From Bacteroidia bacterium (lineage in GTDB: Bacteria > Bacteroidota > Bacteroidia > JADZBD01): a DNA stretch of 64,000 nucleotides. The DNA lies in the NCBI GenBank assembly GCA_020852255.1, contig JADZBD010000020.1:1-64000 (forward strand), read 5' to 3'. Below are positions 41,745-49,260 of this stretch, piece by piece. The first letter of the stretch is position 1; each line of letters begins with the position of its first letter. Below the pieces are notes generated by a model that saw only the letters and a program-made list of their open reading frames with translations, did not search any database and had not been told where the DNA came from. Position numbers and translations under genes: made by a program.

Positions 41745-43024
41745 CAGTGAATGATTTCTGGTTCCGGAAGAGTTTCCGGCTGGATGAGTACATTGTGTGT
41801 TTTCCGAACGAGATCGGATCGGTATGGCATTACTACTTTAAGATAATTGTCCGTGTATCCGTGCATCATACCGTTGGGGTCGCCGGCTTCGAAAAGCACA
41901 GGGCGCGGGGTGTCTTCAAAGCGCTGACGGAATATCCTGCGTTTTTTATCCGATAGTATCTGTAATGTACGGTTTCTTTTTTTTCGCTCCCGCGGATCAA
42001 CCGGGTGGCCGAGGTGAAGGGCTTCGGTGTTGTCGCGTTCTGAATAGGTGAATACATGCAGATACGAAACGTCGGATGTGCGCAGGAACTCATACGTTTC
42101 TATGAATTCTTTCTCTGTTTCTCCCGGAAAGCCAACGATCACATCCACACCAATGGCGCAATGAGGTATATGTTTGCGTATGAGATCCAGTCGGTCGCGA
42201 TAAAGCGTGGAGCGGTATCTTCGTTTCATCAATCCAAGGATGTGGTCGCTTCCACTTTGAAGGGGAAGATGAAAATGTGGCGCAAATCGCCGGCTGCCGG
42301 CAACAAAACGAATGATTTCCTCTGTAAGTAAATTCGGCTCGATAGAGGATATCCTGAAACGATCAATTCCTTCCACTTCATCGAGCACACGGATGAGATC
42401 CAGAAAAGTCTCATTGCCGTTTCTGAAATCACCGATATTCACACCTGTAAGTACGATTTCCCGAACTCCTTTACTGGCTATGCTGGCAGCTTGTTCCCTG
42501 ATGCCGGAGACGGAACCGCTACGGCTCTTTCCCCTTGCCATTGGGATTGTACAGTAGGTGCATGGATAGTCGCATCCATCCTGAATTTTTAGGAAACTGC
42601 GCGTACGGTCACCGGATGAAAACGACGGTACAAAATCCTGAAGTGCTGAAGTTTCACAGGAATGTACTTCAGTCTGCGTTCGTTTGGATATATCCGCGAG
42701 GTATGACACTATGTTGAATTTTTCGCCGGCTCCAAGTACTATGTCTACGCCCGGAATACGTGAAATGTCCTCCGGTTTGAGTTGGGCATAGCACCCCGTT
42801 ACCACTATCAGCCCGGCCGGGTTCCGCTTTAGCGCGTCTCTTATTAATTTTCGGCATTCCCGGTCAGCATTTTCTGTTACGCTGCAGGTGTTGATGATAT
42901 ATATGCCGGCTGCCGATTCAAAATCCTTACGAATAAATCCCGCCTCACTGAGTTGCCTGGCAATAGCCGAAGTTTCTGAAAAATTCAGTTTACACCCCAG
43001 GGTATGATAGGCCACGGTTTTCAC
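41744..43024 (-). CDS. mtaB: tRNA t6A37 methylthiotransferase MtaB
   Basis: 426 residues from a GTG start. N-terminal MTTase domain with three cluster Cys (YHTLGCKLNFSE, INTCSVTENAD, VTGCYAQ), radical SAM core with C-x3-C-x2-C (GCDYPCTYCTIPMARG), then a TRAM-like end. It converts t6A to ms2t6A at tRNA position 37. A longer frame opens at 43162, but a perfect -7 box (43031-43038) lies inside it; the GTG at 43024, six bases past the box, gives VKTVAYHTLGCKLN, the normal MtaB N-terminus. The mRNA is predicted to be leaderless. Confidence 0.92.
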   Translation of the reverse strand: MKTVAYHTLGCKLNFSETSAIARQLSEAGFIRKDFESAAGIYIINTCSVTENADRECRKLIRDALKRNPAGLIVVTGCYAQLKPEDISRIPGVDIVLGAGEKFNIVSYLADISKRTQTEVHSCETSALQDFVPSFSSGDRTRSFLKIQDGCDYPCTYCTIPMARGKSRSGSVSGIREQAASIASKGVREIVLTGVNIGDFRNGNETFLDLIRVLDEVEGIDRFRISSIEPNLLTEEIIRFVAGSRRFAPHFHLPLQSGSDHILGLMKRRYRSTLYRDRLDLIRKHIPHCAIGVDVIVGFPGETEKEFIETYEFLRTSDVSYLHVFTYSERDNTEALHLGHPVDPRERKKRNRTLQILSDKKRRIFRQRFEDTPRPVLFEAGDPNGMMHGYTDNYLKVVMPYRSDLVRKTHNVLIQPETLPEPEIIH

Positions 43025-43030
43025 AGAAGG

Positions 43031-43038
43031 CAAAGATA
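43031..43038 (-). promoter_or_regulatory. -7 box TATCTTTG deciding the mtaB start
   Basis: Exact TAnnTTTG on the minus strand. It ends 6 bases before the GTG at 43024 and so excludes the upstream ATG codons from the transcript. Confidence 0.6.
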
Positions 43039-43180
43039 CGCAGAAGGTCCGGCATGTACTCAGGGTGCTCATGATCCCCCCCCGCGTATCGTATTCCAGG
43101 GGGGCTTTTGTTGAAAACACTGTTATTATCTCCTTTTGGGGCGGAGACGGACAGCGTGGCATACACCGTATTATTACACC

Positions 43181-44812
43181 ATGAGAAAATGGCTCATTAT
43201 TATCATCCCGGTCTTGCTTTGCACCTGTGGGGCTCCGGATAACGTCACCGATAAGATGATCTTCCGGTATAACGAGATGGCCGGTATCACGTCTCTTGAC
43301 CCGGCGGCTGCAAATAATCTGGAGAATATCTGGGCCGTAAACCAGCTTTTTAACGGGCTGGTGCAGTTAGACGATTCCCTGCATGTGATTCCCTCCATTG
43401 CTTCTTCATGGACTGTTTCGGATGATGGAAAAGTGTATGTATTCAAACTGAGGCACGACGTATTCTTTCACGACAACGAATATTTTCCGGATGGAAAGGG
43501 CAGACAGGTTGTAGCAGATGATTTCCTGAAGTCATTCATCCGGCTGCATGAGCATCCCAGTGAACAATCTGCCAAATTCCTTTTCCATTTGATGGACCTG
43601 TCGGATCCATCACGTCCACACGGATGTGATTCTCCGGATACCGGCACATTCAGGATTTTTTTGAAAGATCCTTATCCGCCGCTTCTTGAGGTGCTCACCA
43701 TGCAGTATTTCTCTGTAATACCTGTGGAAATCGCAGAGCGTTACGGGGAAGAGTGGAGGTATAACCCTGTTGGAACAGGCCCGTTCCGATTCCGTATTTG
43801 GGAGGAGGGATCGAAGCTCGTGATGGCAAAAAATGACAATTATTTTGAAACGGAGAACGGTGTTCGGCTACCCTTTCTTGATGCCGTTACAGTAACGTTT
43901 ATCCGTGACCGCGAAGCCATGATGGGACAATTTATGGCAGGAAAGTTAGATATGGTTTCAGGAGCAGATGTGATTAACCGGGATATGGTATTGGATAACG
44001 AGGGCAATCTTCAAGCGCGTTATACTGATTCATTTCTGATCCAGAAATCTTCATTTATGAAAACCGACTACATGGGGTTTCTGGTGGATGGATCACTGGA
44101 TCAGATGAAAAACAATCCACTGCTTGACAAGCGGATCCGGCAGGCGTTAAATTATACTGTGGATAAGGAAAAGATGATCAAATATCTGCGAAAGGGAATA
44201 GGCGTACCGGCCGTGGCAGGATTTATTCCTGTTGGAATGCCTTCCTATGCTCCGGCAGTAACAGGATACACCTATGATCCAGAGAAAGCTCGCCGGCTTC
44301 TCAAAGATGCGGGTTATCCCAACGGAAAGGGTTTGCCTCAGATTGTAATGAATATTACCCCTCCCTTTCAGCAGCTGAGTGAATTTATGGAAGTGCAAAT
44401 GGAGGATGCCGGATTCGATATTCGGATTAATATTAATCAGACGGTAGTTCACCGGGATGAGGTGGAGAATTCCAAGCTGCCGTTCTTCAGGAAGACTTGG
44501 GTGGCGGACTATGCAGACGCAGAAAATTTTCTTTCCATTTTCTATTCAAAGAACTTCTCACCGGAAGGATCTAATTATTTTCATTTTAAAAACGAGCAGT
44601 TTGACCGATTGTATGATTCTGCACTGAAAGTGAACAACCGCGAGCAAAGATATGCCCTCTACCGCGAGATGGACCAGATCCTTATGGATGAGGCAGTGGT
44701 AATGCCATTGTATTATGATGAGGTGCTCCGGTTGGTTAACCGCAAGGTGGTAGGACTTCATCCCAACGCGATGAACCTTCTTCAGTTGAAGCGTGTGAAA
44801 AAATTGAAGTGA
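43181..44812 (+). CDS. Peptide/oligopeptide ABC transporter substrate-binding lipoprotein (SBP_bac_5)
   Basis: 543 residues. Short lipoprotein-type signal (WLIIIIPVLLCTCGAP; the lipobox is non-canonical) followed by the DppA/OppA fold: RYNEMAGITSLDPAAA, VNQLFNGLVQLDD, SWTVSDDGKVYVFKLRHDVFFHD, NPVGTGPFRFRIWEEG, and LDKRIRQALNYTVDKEKM. It captures peptides or similar solutes outside the inner membrane. No permease or ATPase of its own transporter lies nearby. The start at 43181 is chosen because the signal peptide begins there; the frame from 43136 adds 15 unlikely residues. Confidence 0.88.
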   Translation: MRKWLIIIIPVLLCTCGAPDNVTDKMIFRYNEMAGITSLDPAAANNLENIWAVNQLFNGLVQLDDSLHVIPSIASSWTVSDDGKVYVFKLRHDVFFHDNEYFPDGKGRQVVADDFLKSFIRLHEHPSEQSAKFLFHLMDLSDPSRPHGCDSPDTGTFRIFLKDPYPPLLEVLTMQYFSVIPVEIAERYGEEWRYNPVGTGPFRFRIWEEGSKLVMAKNDNYFETENGVRLPFLDAVTVTFIRDREAMMGQFMAGKLDMVSGADVINRDMVLDNEGNLQARYTDSFLIQKSSFMKTDYMGFLVDGSLDQMKNNPLLDKRIRQALNYTVDKEKMIKYLRKGIGVPAVAGFIPVGMPSYAPAVTGYTYDPEKARRLLKDAGYPNGKGLPQIVMNITPPFQQLSEFMEVQMEDAGFDIRININQTVVHRDEVENSKLPFFRKTWVADYADAENFLSIFYSKNFSPEGSNYFHFKNEQFDRLYDSALKVNNREQRYALYREMDQILMDEAVVMPLYYDEVLRLVNRKVVGLHPNAMNLLQLKRVKKLK

Positions 44813-46567
44813 TCAGCTGAATTGTAAATCAAATAGTTTGCGGTACGCACCGTTCTTCCGGAGAAGCTCCTGGTGAGAGCCTTCCTCTATAATCTCTCCA
44901 CCGTCCATAACCAGAATACGGTCAGCTTTTTGAACAGTTGCCAGACGATGAGCTATCACAATGGACGTGCGGCCCTCAGTTATTTTCTGCGTTGCTCGCT
45001 GAATCATTAGCTCACTTTCTGTATCCACGCTGCTTGTGGCTTCATCCAGAATGAGAAGATGTGGTTTAAAAACATAGGCCCGGATGAATGCGATCAGCTG
45101 ACGTTGCCCCGCGCTCAACACCGCCCCGCGCTCCATGACATTAAAATCGAGTCCGCCGGGTAACCTGGAAATGAATTCCCATGCACCGATAGCTTTGGCA
45201 GATTCTTCAATCACCGCATCAGGTATGTTCTGATACAGCGTAATATTATTCCGGATAGTATCGGAAAAGAGAAAAACATCCTGTAATACCACACCGACGG
45301 ATCGCCGTAATTCCGGAAGATCATAGTCGCGGATATTTACCCCATCGAGCAGGATTTCACCATTATTGAATTCATAACTCCGGTTCAGAAGGTTTATTAT
45401 TGAACTTTTTCCGGCACCTGTGGCCCCGACAATAGCCAGCGTTTCACCGGGGTTCGCCTTGAAGCTTATCCCTTTTATCACATAATGTTCCTTGTTGTAG
45501 GCGAACCATAGATTTTTCACTTCCAGAGCTCCTTTCCACTTTTCAGGAACATACTTTCCGTTATCCGATATAGATTCCCGGGTGTCCAGTACTTTAAAGA
45601 CCCGTTCGGAGGCCACCATACCCATCTGTAGAGTATTGATGCGGTCTGCAAGCATCCGGATGGGGCGGAAAAACATCTGCACGATCATAAGAAAGAACAC
45701 GATCTCTCCAACACCAACACGTCCACTGAATACATCAGCGCCCGAACGCCACACCAGCAAGCCAATTGATACGGAAGACAATACTTCCACTATTGGAAAA
45801 AAAACAGAGTAGTGCCATACTGATCGGATGTTAGCATCACGGTGCATTTTATTGATTTCACGGAATTTCTCCAGTTCCTTCTCTTCCCTATGAAAAACCT
45901 GTACGATTTTCATCCCTGTAATGTGCTCCTGTGTAAAAGCATTCAACCGGGCTATTTGAGTGCGAACATCCTGGAAGGCCGATTTTACAGCATTTTTAAA
46001 CACCCAGGTTGCTATCAGCAGCAATGGCAATGTGGAAAGAGTAATGAGAGACAATCGCCAGTCAATGATAAACATTCCGGAAACATATACAGTAAGCGTA
46101 AGAATATCTCCTGCGATCACAATAAATCCTTGTGAAAAAATTTCTTCAATTGCTTCAATATCCGAAACCGTGCGTGTTACCAGCATCCCAATCGGCGTGT
46201 TATCGAAATATTTCGATTTTAATCCAGAAATATGATGAAAAAGCTGTACGCGAATATCACGGATAATGTGCTGCCCCAGCCAGGAAGTATAATAGGAATT
46301 GAGATAATGAAACAACGCTTCAGTAAGGAGTACCGACAGGAGAATAAAGAACATTCGCGTAAGCATTCCCGTGTCTGGATGATCCACGATGTACTCATTG
46401 ATTGTGAACATAACCAGTACAGGTCTGGCGAAGGCGAGAAAGGATAATAAAAAAGTGAGTAGTATGCACAGAGCAAAAACCGCACGGTAGGGGCGTGCAT
46501 AGGAAATCACTCTCCTGAACAATTTTAGATCAAATGCCTTTCCCGTTACACCGGAACTTTCACTCAT
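44813..46567 (-). CDS. ABC exporter, fused permease and ATPase (MsbA-like)
   Basis: 584 residues: six membrane helices (~20-310) and an ATPase domain with Walker A (GATGAGKSS), Q-loop (VVLQDVFLFSDTI), signature (LSAGQRQLIAFIRA), Walker B (LLILDEATSSVD) and H-loop (IVIAHRLATV). The layout fits lipid-A/lipid or multidrug exporters that work as homodimers. It overlaps the truA stop by four bases and meets the peptide-binding gene tail to tail with no gap. Confidence 0.92.
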   Translation of the reverse strand: MSESSGVTGKAFDLKLFRRVISYARPYRAVFALCILLTFLLSFLAFARPVLVMFTINEYIVDHPDTGMLTRMFFILLSVLLTEALFHYLNSYYTSWLGQHIIRDIRVQLFHHISGLKSKYFDNTPIGMLVTRTVSDIEAIEEIFSQGFIVIAGDILTLTVYVSGMFIIDWRLSLITLSTLPLLLIATWVFKNAVKSAFQDVRTQIARLNAFTQEHITGMKIVQVFHREEKELEKFREINKMHRDANIRSVWHYSVFFPIVEVLSSVSIGLLVWRSGADVFSGRVGVGEIVFFLMIVQMFFRPIRMLADRINTLQMGMVASERVFKVLDTRESISDNGKYVPEKWKGALEVKNLWFAYNKEHYVIKGISFKANPGETLAIVGATGAGKSSIINLLNRSYEFNNGEILLDGVNIRDYDLPELRRSVGVVLQDVFLFSDTIRNNITLYQNIPDAVIEESAKAIGAWEFISRLPGGLDFNVMERGAVLSAGQRQLIAFIRAYVFKPHLLILDEATSSVDTESELMIQRATQKITEGRTSIVIAHRLATVQKADRILVMDGGEIIEEGSHQELLRKNGAYRKLFDLQFS

Positions 46568-47325
46568 TTGAAGGTGTCTTTTGGGTATTCCACTCGTGTA
46601 AGATAAAGTCCACAGGCTAATGCAGATTTTCCCGCTTTCTTACGGTCGCGTCCGCGGATAACAGCATCCCAATCGGTGAGACTGAGTTTGCCACGACCTA
46701 CATCCATCATAGTTCCAGTAAGAGCTCTTACCATGTTGCGGAGAAACCGGTCAGCCGTAATTCGGAACACATAAAGATCTTGCGTTCTTACCCATTCAGC
46801 ATGGTGGATTGTGCACACCGTTGTTTTTTGTCCGCCACCTGTACGACAAAATGCGGCAAAATCCTTATGATGTAACAATCGTTCTGCAGCCTTTTGCATT
46901 TTTTTCAGATCCGGTATGTCATGAATTTGCCAGGCTTTGTTGTTCAGGAATGGATCCTTGCGCAGAGAGATCAGGTACTCATAGGTTCGACGAGTAGCTG
47001 CAAAACGCGCACTGGCAAGCGGAAGGGCATCATAGATTCCAAGAATAACAATGTCTTCGGGTAAAAGGCGGTTGATCTTGAATAGCGTGCGTTCCCTGTC
47101 GTTTTGCAGATTATTTCCCTTCACTTGTAAGTCTGCGAAGAATTCCCGTGCATGCACTCCAGTGTCAGTTCTTCCGCAGCCATTTAAAAAACAAGTTTCC
47201 CTTAATATCGTTGTAAAAGCATGGTTTACAGTCGCCTGTACGGTTTCGGCTGTGTTCTTTTGGATTTGCCATCCATGGTAGGATGTGCCGTCAAATGCCA
47301 GCTTTACGAAATAGTTATGTGTCAC
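46564..47325 (-). CDS. truA: tRNA pseudouridine(38-40) synthase TruA
   Basis: 253 residues from a GTG start. The catalytic Asp is in CGRTDTGVHARE (~D54), with NYFVKLAFDGTSYHGWQIQ at the N-terminus, RRTYEYLI in the middle and RFLRNMVRALTGTM near the end. It makes pseudouridine in the anticodon stem-loop of many tRNAs. Upstream ATG codons at 47361 and 47352 precede a perfect -7 box (47339-47346), so the GTG at 47325 is the likely start. The ABC exporter follows with a 4-base overlap. Confidence 0.92.
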   Translation of the reverse strand: MTHNYFVKLAFDGTSYHGWQIQKNTAETVQATVNHAFTTILRETCFLNGCGRTDTGVHAREFFADLQVKGNNLQNDRERTLFKINRLLPEDIVILGIYDALPLASARFAATRRTYEYLISLRKDPFLNNKAWQIHDIPDLKKMQKAAERLLHHKDFAAFCRTGGGQKTTVCTIHHAEWVRTQDLYVFRITADRFLRNMVRALTGTMMDVGRGKLSLTDWDAVIRGRDRKKAGKSALACGLYLTRVEYPKDTFK

Positions 47326-47338
47326 AGGGTCAGGGGAG

Positions 47339-47346
47339 CAAAAGTA
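47339..47346 (-). promoter_or_regulatory. -7 box TACTTTTG deciding the truA start
   Basis: Exact TAnnTTTG on the minus strand, 13 bases before the GTG at 47325; it lies inside the longer truA reading frame. Confidence 0.55.
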
Positions 47347-47380
47347 ATACATCATTTGCAACCTTGATGGGGGGAGATCT

Positions 47381-47429
47381 AAAAAGGCTAACTCAGCGGA
47401 ACCCTGGGCGGAGCCAGGCTATCTGAGTT
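47381..47429 (-). terminator. Rho-independent terminator after the tandem lipoprotein genes
   Basis: On the minus strand: outer stem AACTCAG/CTGAGTT (47423-47429 with 47390-47396), inner CCTGG/CCAGG pairing, then a T-run (A-run at 47381-47385). It begins 2 bases after the stop at 47431 and separates these genes from truA. Confidence 0.7.
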
Positions 47430-47430
47430 C

Positions 47431-48099
47431 TTATTGCTTTGTGTACGTTGCCGTACCATTCAAAGTGTTCATACCCTCTACAATTTGATAGTTCATTCGG
47501 AACCGAATAGGATTTGTGCCTATAAGAGTACCCGGAACCGGGGTGCTGAACGTTCTTGACAGCGGAGGAGTGCCGCAGACCAGCGTTTGTGACGGCACAT
47601 TAAACTGATCTCCGACGGTATAGTAATCAATATAAATGGCCGCATTTGCCAGATTTCCAAAGTGGTTCAGGATAATCCGGTCGTTAACGGTAGTTGAGAC
47701 CAGAATCGTTTCAGGATAATCTGTAAGAGGTCCGCCCCAAACACTGTCGTGCACCAGGTAACTACCCCGGTAAGCATCCATAGTGTTCTTTACAGAAATA
47801 CTCCTTTCCAAAGTAGATTTGTTCCCTGAAAAGTCACTGACCGAATAAGTAATAACATAGGAGCCGGCCTGATCGGGATCAACGCCACCGCTGACATCAA
47901 TTTTCCGTGTGAGGTCCCCATCGCGGTCATCCTGTGCAGTGGCTCCTGGATCCGTATAGGAATCACCAATAATCAGTGAAACAGAGGTAGCACCGTTGAG
48001 CGTTATTACCGGGGGAGTTTTGTCATCTTTTCTGCAGGAGAGAAGTGACAAAGAAAGAATCAGAACAAGAAAGTAAGGTAATCTCAGCGTTGTAACCAT
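47431..48099 (-). CDS. Lipoprotein with DUF5011-type Ig-like domain (copy 2)
   Basis: 222 residues. Lipoprotein signal LVLILSLSLLSCRKDD, then a single DUF5011/HYR-like Ig domain (~30-105: PPVITLNGATSVSLIIGDSY, DPGATAQDDRDGD, YSVSDFSGNKS) and a ~110-residue C-terminal beta domain without a recognised name. It is a paralogue of the gene just upstream, whose reading frame it overlaps by 16 bases. The Cys+2 and +3 residues are Lys-Asp. It probably sits in the outer membrane; binding or adhesion is a guess. Confidence 0.8.
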   Translation of the reverse strand: MVTTLRLPYFLVLILSLSLLSCRKDDKTPPVITLNGATSVSLIIGDSYTDPGATAQDDRDGDLTRKIDVSGGVDPDQAGSYVITYSVSDFSGNKSTLERSISVKNTMDAYRGSYLVHDSVWGGPLTDYPETILVSTTVNDRIILNHFGNLANAAIYIDYYTVGDQFNVPSQTLVCGTPPLSRTFSTPVPGTLIGTNPIRFRMNYQIVEGMNTLNGTATYTKQ

Positions 48100-48740
48100 G
48101 CTGTGCAGGTATCAGCACTCATTCCATCTGTCCAGCTATAACGGATGCGAAGACGTGTAGGTGGATTATTATTCAGAATCAACGTGGGCGGAGTGAATAT
48201 ATTGTCAATATAGCGCGTCAGATTCGTGTCAAGATATTGGCCCGCAGGAACTAAAATGCTGCTATCGCCCAATGTAGCCCATATCCACGAAGCATAATTC
48301 GAAAAATTGATGATGCGCACTAGTCTGTTGACAGTATCAGAAACAACCAGATTGGCCGCATAGGATACTGCGGAGGAGGAGAGCGTATCCCGGCAGTTTG
48401 GATAAGCACCTCCGAATATTTCTGCTTCATTAATTATAAATACATGGCGTATCCGCTGTGTGGTATTCCCAGATTCGTCCGTAACTGTGTAAATAATACT
48501 GTATTCACCTTTTCTGTTGGGATTTACGGAGTTAACAACAGACACATTACCCGTGAGGGCACCATCTTCGTCATCTTCGGCAATGTATCCGGGATCTATA
48601 AAAACCCCTGCACCTGCCGTTAAGGGCAGGTTCTGTGTAATGCTATCACCTCCAAGCAATTGCAGATCGGGAGCAGTTGTATCTGATTTCCTGCAGGCGA
48701 AAAGCAGAAGGAAAGGAAGTAATACTAGCCAAAGACGCAT
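48084..48740 (-). CDS. Lipoprotein with DUF5011-type Ig-like domain (copy 1)
   Basis: 218 residues. Lipoprotein signal RLWLVLLPFLLLFACRKSD, an Ig-like domain (~28-108: APDLQLLGGDSITQNLPL, DPGYIAEDDEDGA, YTVTDESGNTT) and the same type of C-terminal beta domain as its neighbour (ends in RYSWTDGMSADTCTAWLQR). The start at 48740 was chosen because the lipoprotein signal begins there and a perfect -7 box ends 3 bases upstream; a longer frame to 48932 runs through the divergent gene and was rejected. Confidence 0.82.
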   Translation of the reverse strand: MRLWLVLLPFLLLFACRKSDTTAPDLQLLGGDSITQNLPLTAGAGVFIDPGYIAEDDEDGALTGNVSVVNSVNPNRKGEYSIIYTVTDESGNTTQRIRHVFIINEAEIFGGAYPNCRDTLSSSAVSYAANLVVSDTVNRLVRIINFSNYASWIWATLGDSSILVPAGQYLDTNLTRYIDNIFTPPTLILNNNPPTRLRIRYSWTDGMSADTCTAWLQR

Positions 48741-48743
48741 GGT

Positions 48744-48751
48744 CAAAGTTA
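48744..48751 (-). promoter_or_regulatory. -7 box TAACTTTG for the tandem Ig-lipoproteins
   Basis: Exact TAnnTTTG on the minus strand, 3 bases before the ATG at 48740; a leaderless transcript is predicted. Confidence 0.55.
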
Positions 48752-48769
48752 ATGAATTCGTGGCTTTCT

Positions 48770-48777
48770 TATCTTTG
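48770..48777 (+). promoter_or_regulatory. -7 box TATCTTTG for the small Asp/Ser-rich lipoprotein
   Basis: Exact TAnnTTTG, 17 bases before the ATG at 48795, divergent from the box at 48744. Confidence 0.5.
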
Positions 48778-48794
48778 AGACATAGTCTGTCAGG

Positions 48795-49088
48795 ATGAAT
48801 CGATTTTTTCCATTGTTTGCGTTTCCGGTCATTGCGATGCTCACAGCCTGCGGACCCACGGAAGAGGAAGTTGCCGCCCGCAATAAAAAGATGCAGGACA
48901 GCCTTGACAGTATTGGAAAGATTGATGAGCAACGGATGATAGAGGAGATGATGGCGCAGCAGGACTCCCTTGATAAATTGATTGCTGATTCCCTTGAGAA
49001 GTGGCGGGCCGATAGTACCCGGATTCAGGATTCACTGCAGAGAAAAAGAACCAAAAAGACTATTCCGAAAGACGGGCCGAAAAAGTAA
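48795..49088 (+). CDS. Small coiled-coil lipoprotein
   Basis: 97 residues: a lipoprotein signal (FPLFAFPVIAMLTACGPTEE, lipobox LTAC) and a highly charged helical body with repeats of a D-S-L core (MQDSLDSIG, QQDSLDKLIADSLEKW, IQDSLQRKR), which fits a short coiled coil, then a basic tail. Its function is unknown. The acidic residues after the Cys and the repeats suggest a periplasmic spacer or a partner of a larger envelope complex. Confidence 0.65.
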   Translation: MNRFFPLFAFPVIAMLTACGPTEEEVAARNKKMQDSLDSIGKIDEQRMIEEMMAQQDSLDKLIADSLEKWRADSTRIQDSLQRKRTKKTIPKDGPKK

Positions 49089-49232
49089 TTACTTCTGTTC
49101 TTTGGTGATTTGGCTTTCACAACCGCATCCCCTGCCGCAAGCCGCTTGTTTTCGTTTGAAAAGGTAGCGTAGTGCCAGATAAATCACCGATGCGGAAACC
49201 AGAGCAATTACAAGAAAAGAGGAAGTGTTCAT
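49089..49232 (-). CDS. Small Cys-rich membrane protein (FeoB-associated-like)
   Basis: 47 residues: an N-terminal membrane helix (SSFLVIALVSASVIYLALRY), a basic stretch (LFKRKQ) and a Cys-rich tail ACGRGCGCES. This layout matches the short FeoB-associated Cys-rich membrane proteins, though no feoB is in the window. It lies immediately after the stop of the convergent coiled-coil lipoprotein. Its start is supported by a perfect -7 box 6 bases upstream. Confidence 0.6.
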   Translation of the reverse strand: MNTSSFLVIALVSASVIYLALRYLFKRKQAACGRGCGCESQITKEQK

Positions 49233-49238
49233 AGCCTC

Positions 49239-49254
49239 AAAGTTAGTACTTTTG
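49239..49254. promoter_or_regulatory. Two abutting divergent -7 boxes
   Basis: 49239-49246 reads TAACTTTG on the minus strand (gene starting at 49232) and 49247-49254 reads TACTTTTG on the plus strand (E1 gene starting at 49261). Both are exact matches, both end 6 bases before their start codons, and there are no bases between them. RNA polymerase could not serve both at once. Confidence 0.6.
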
Positions 49255-49260
49255 CCCGGT

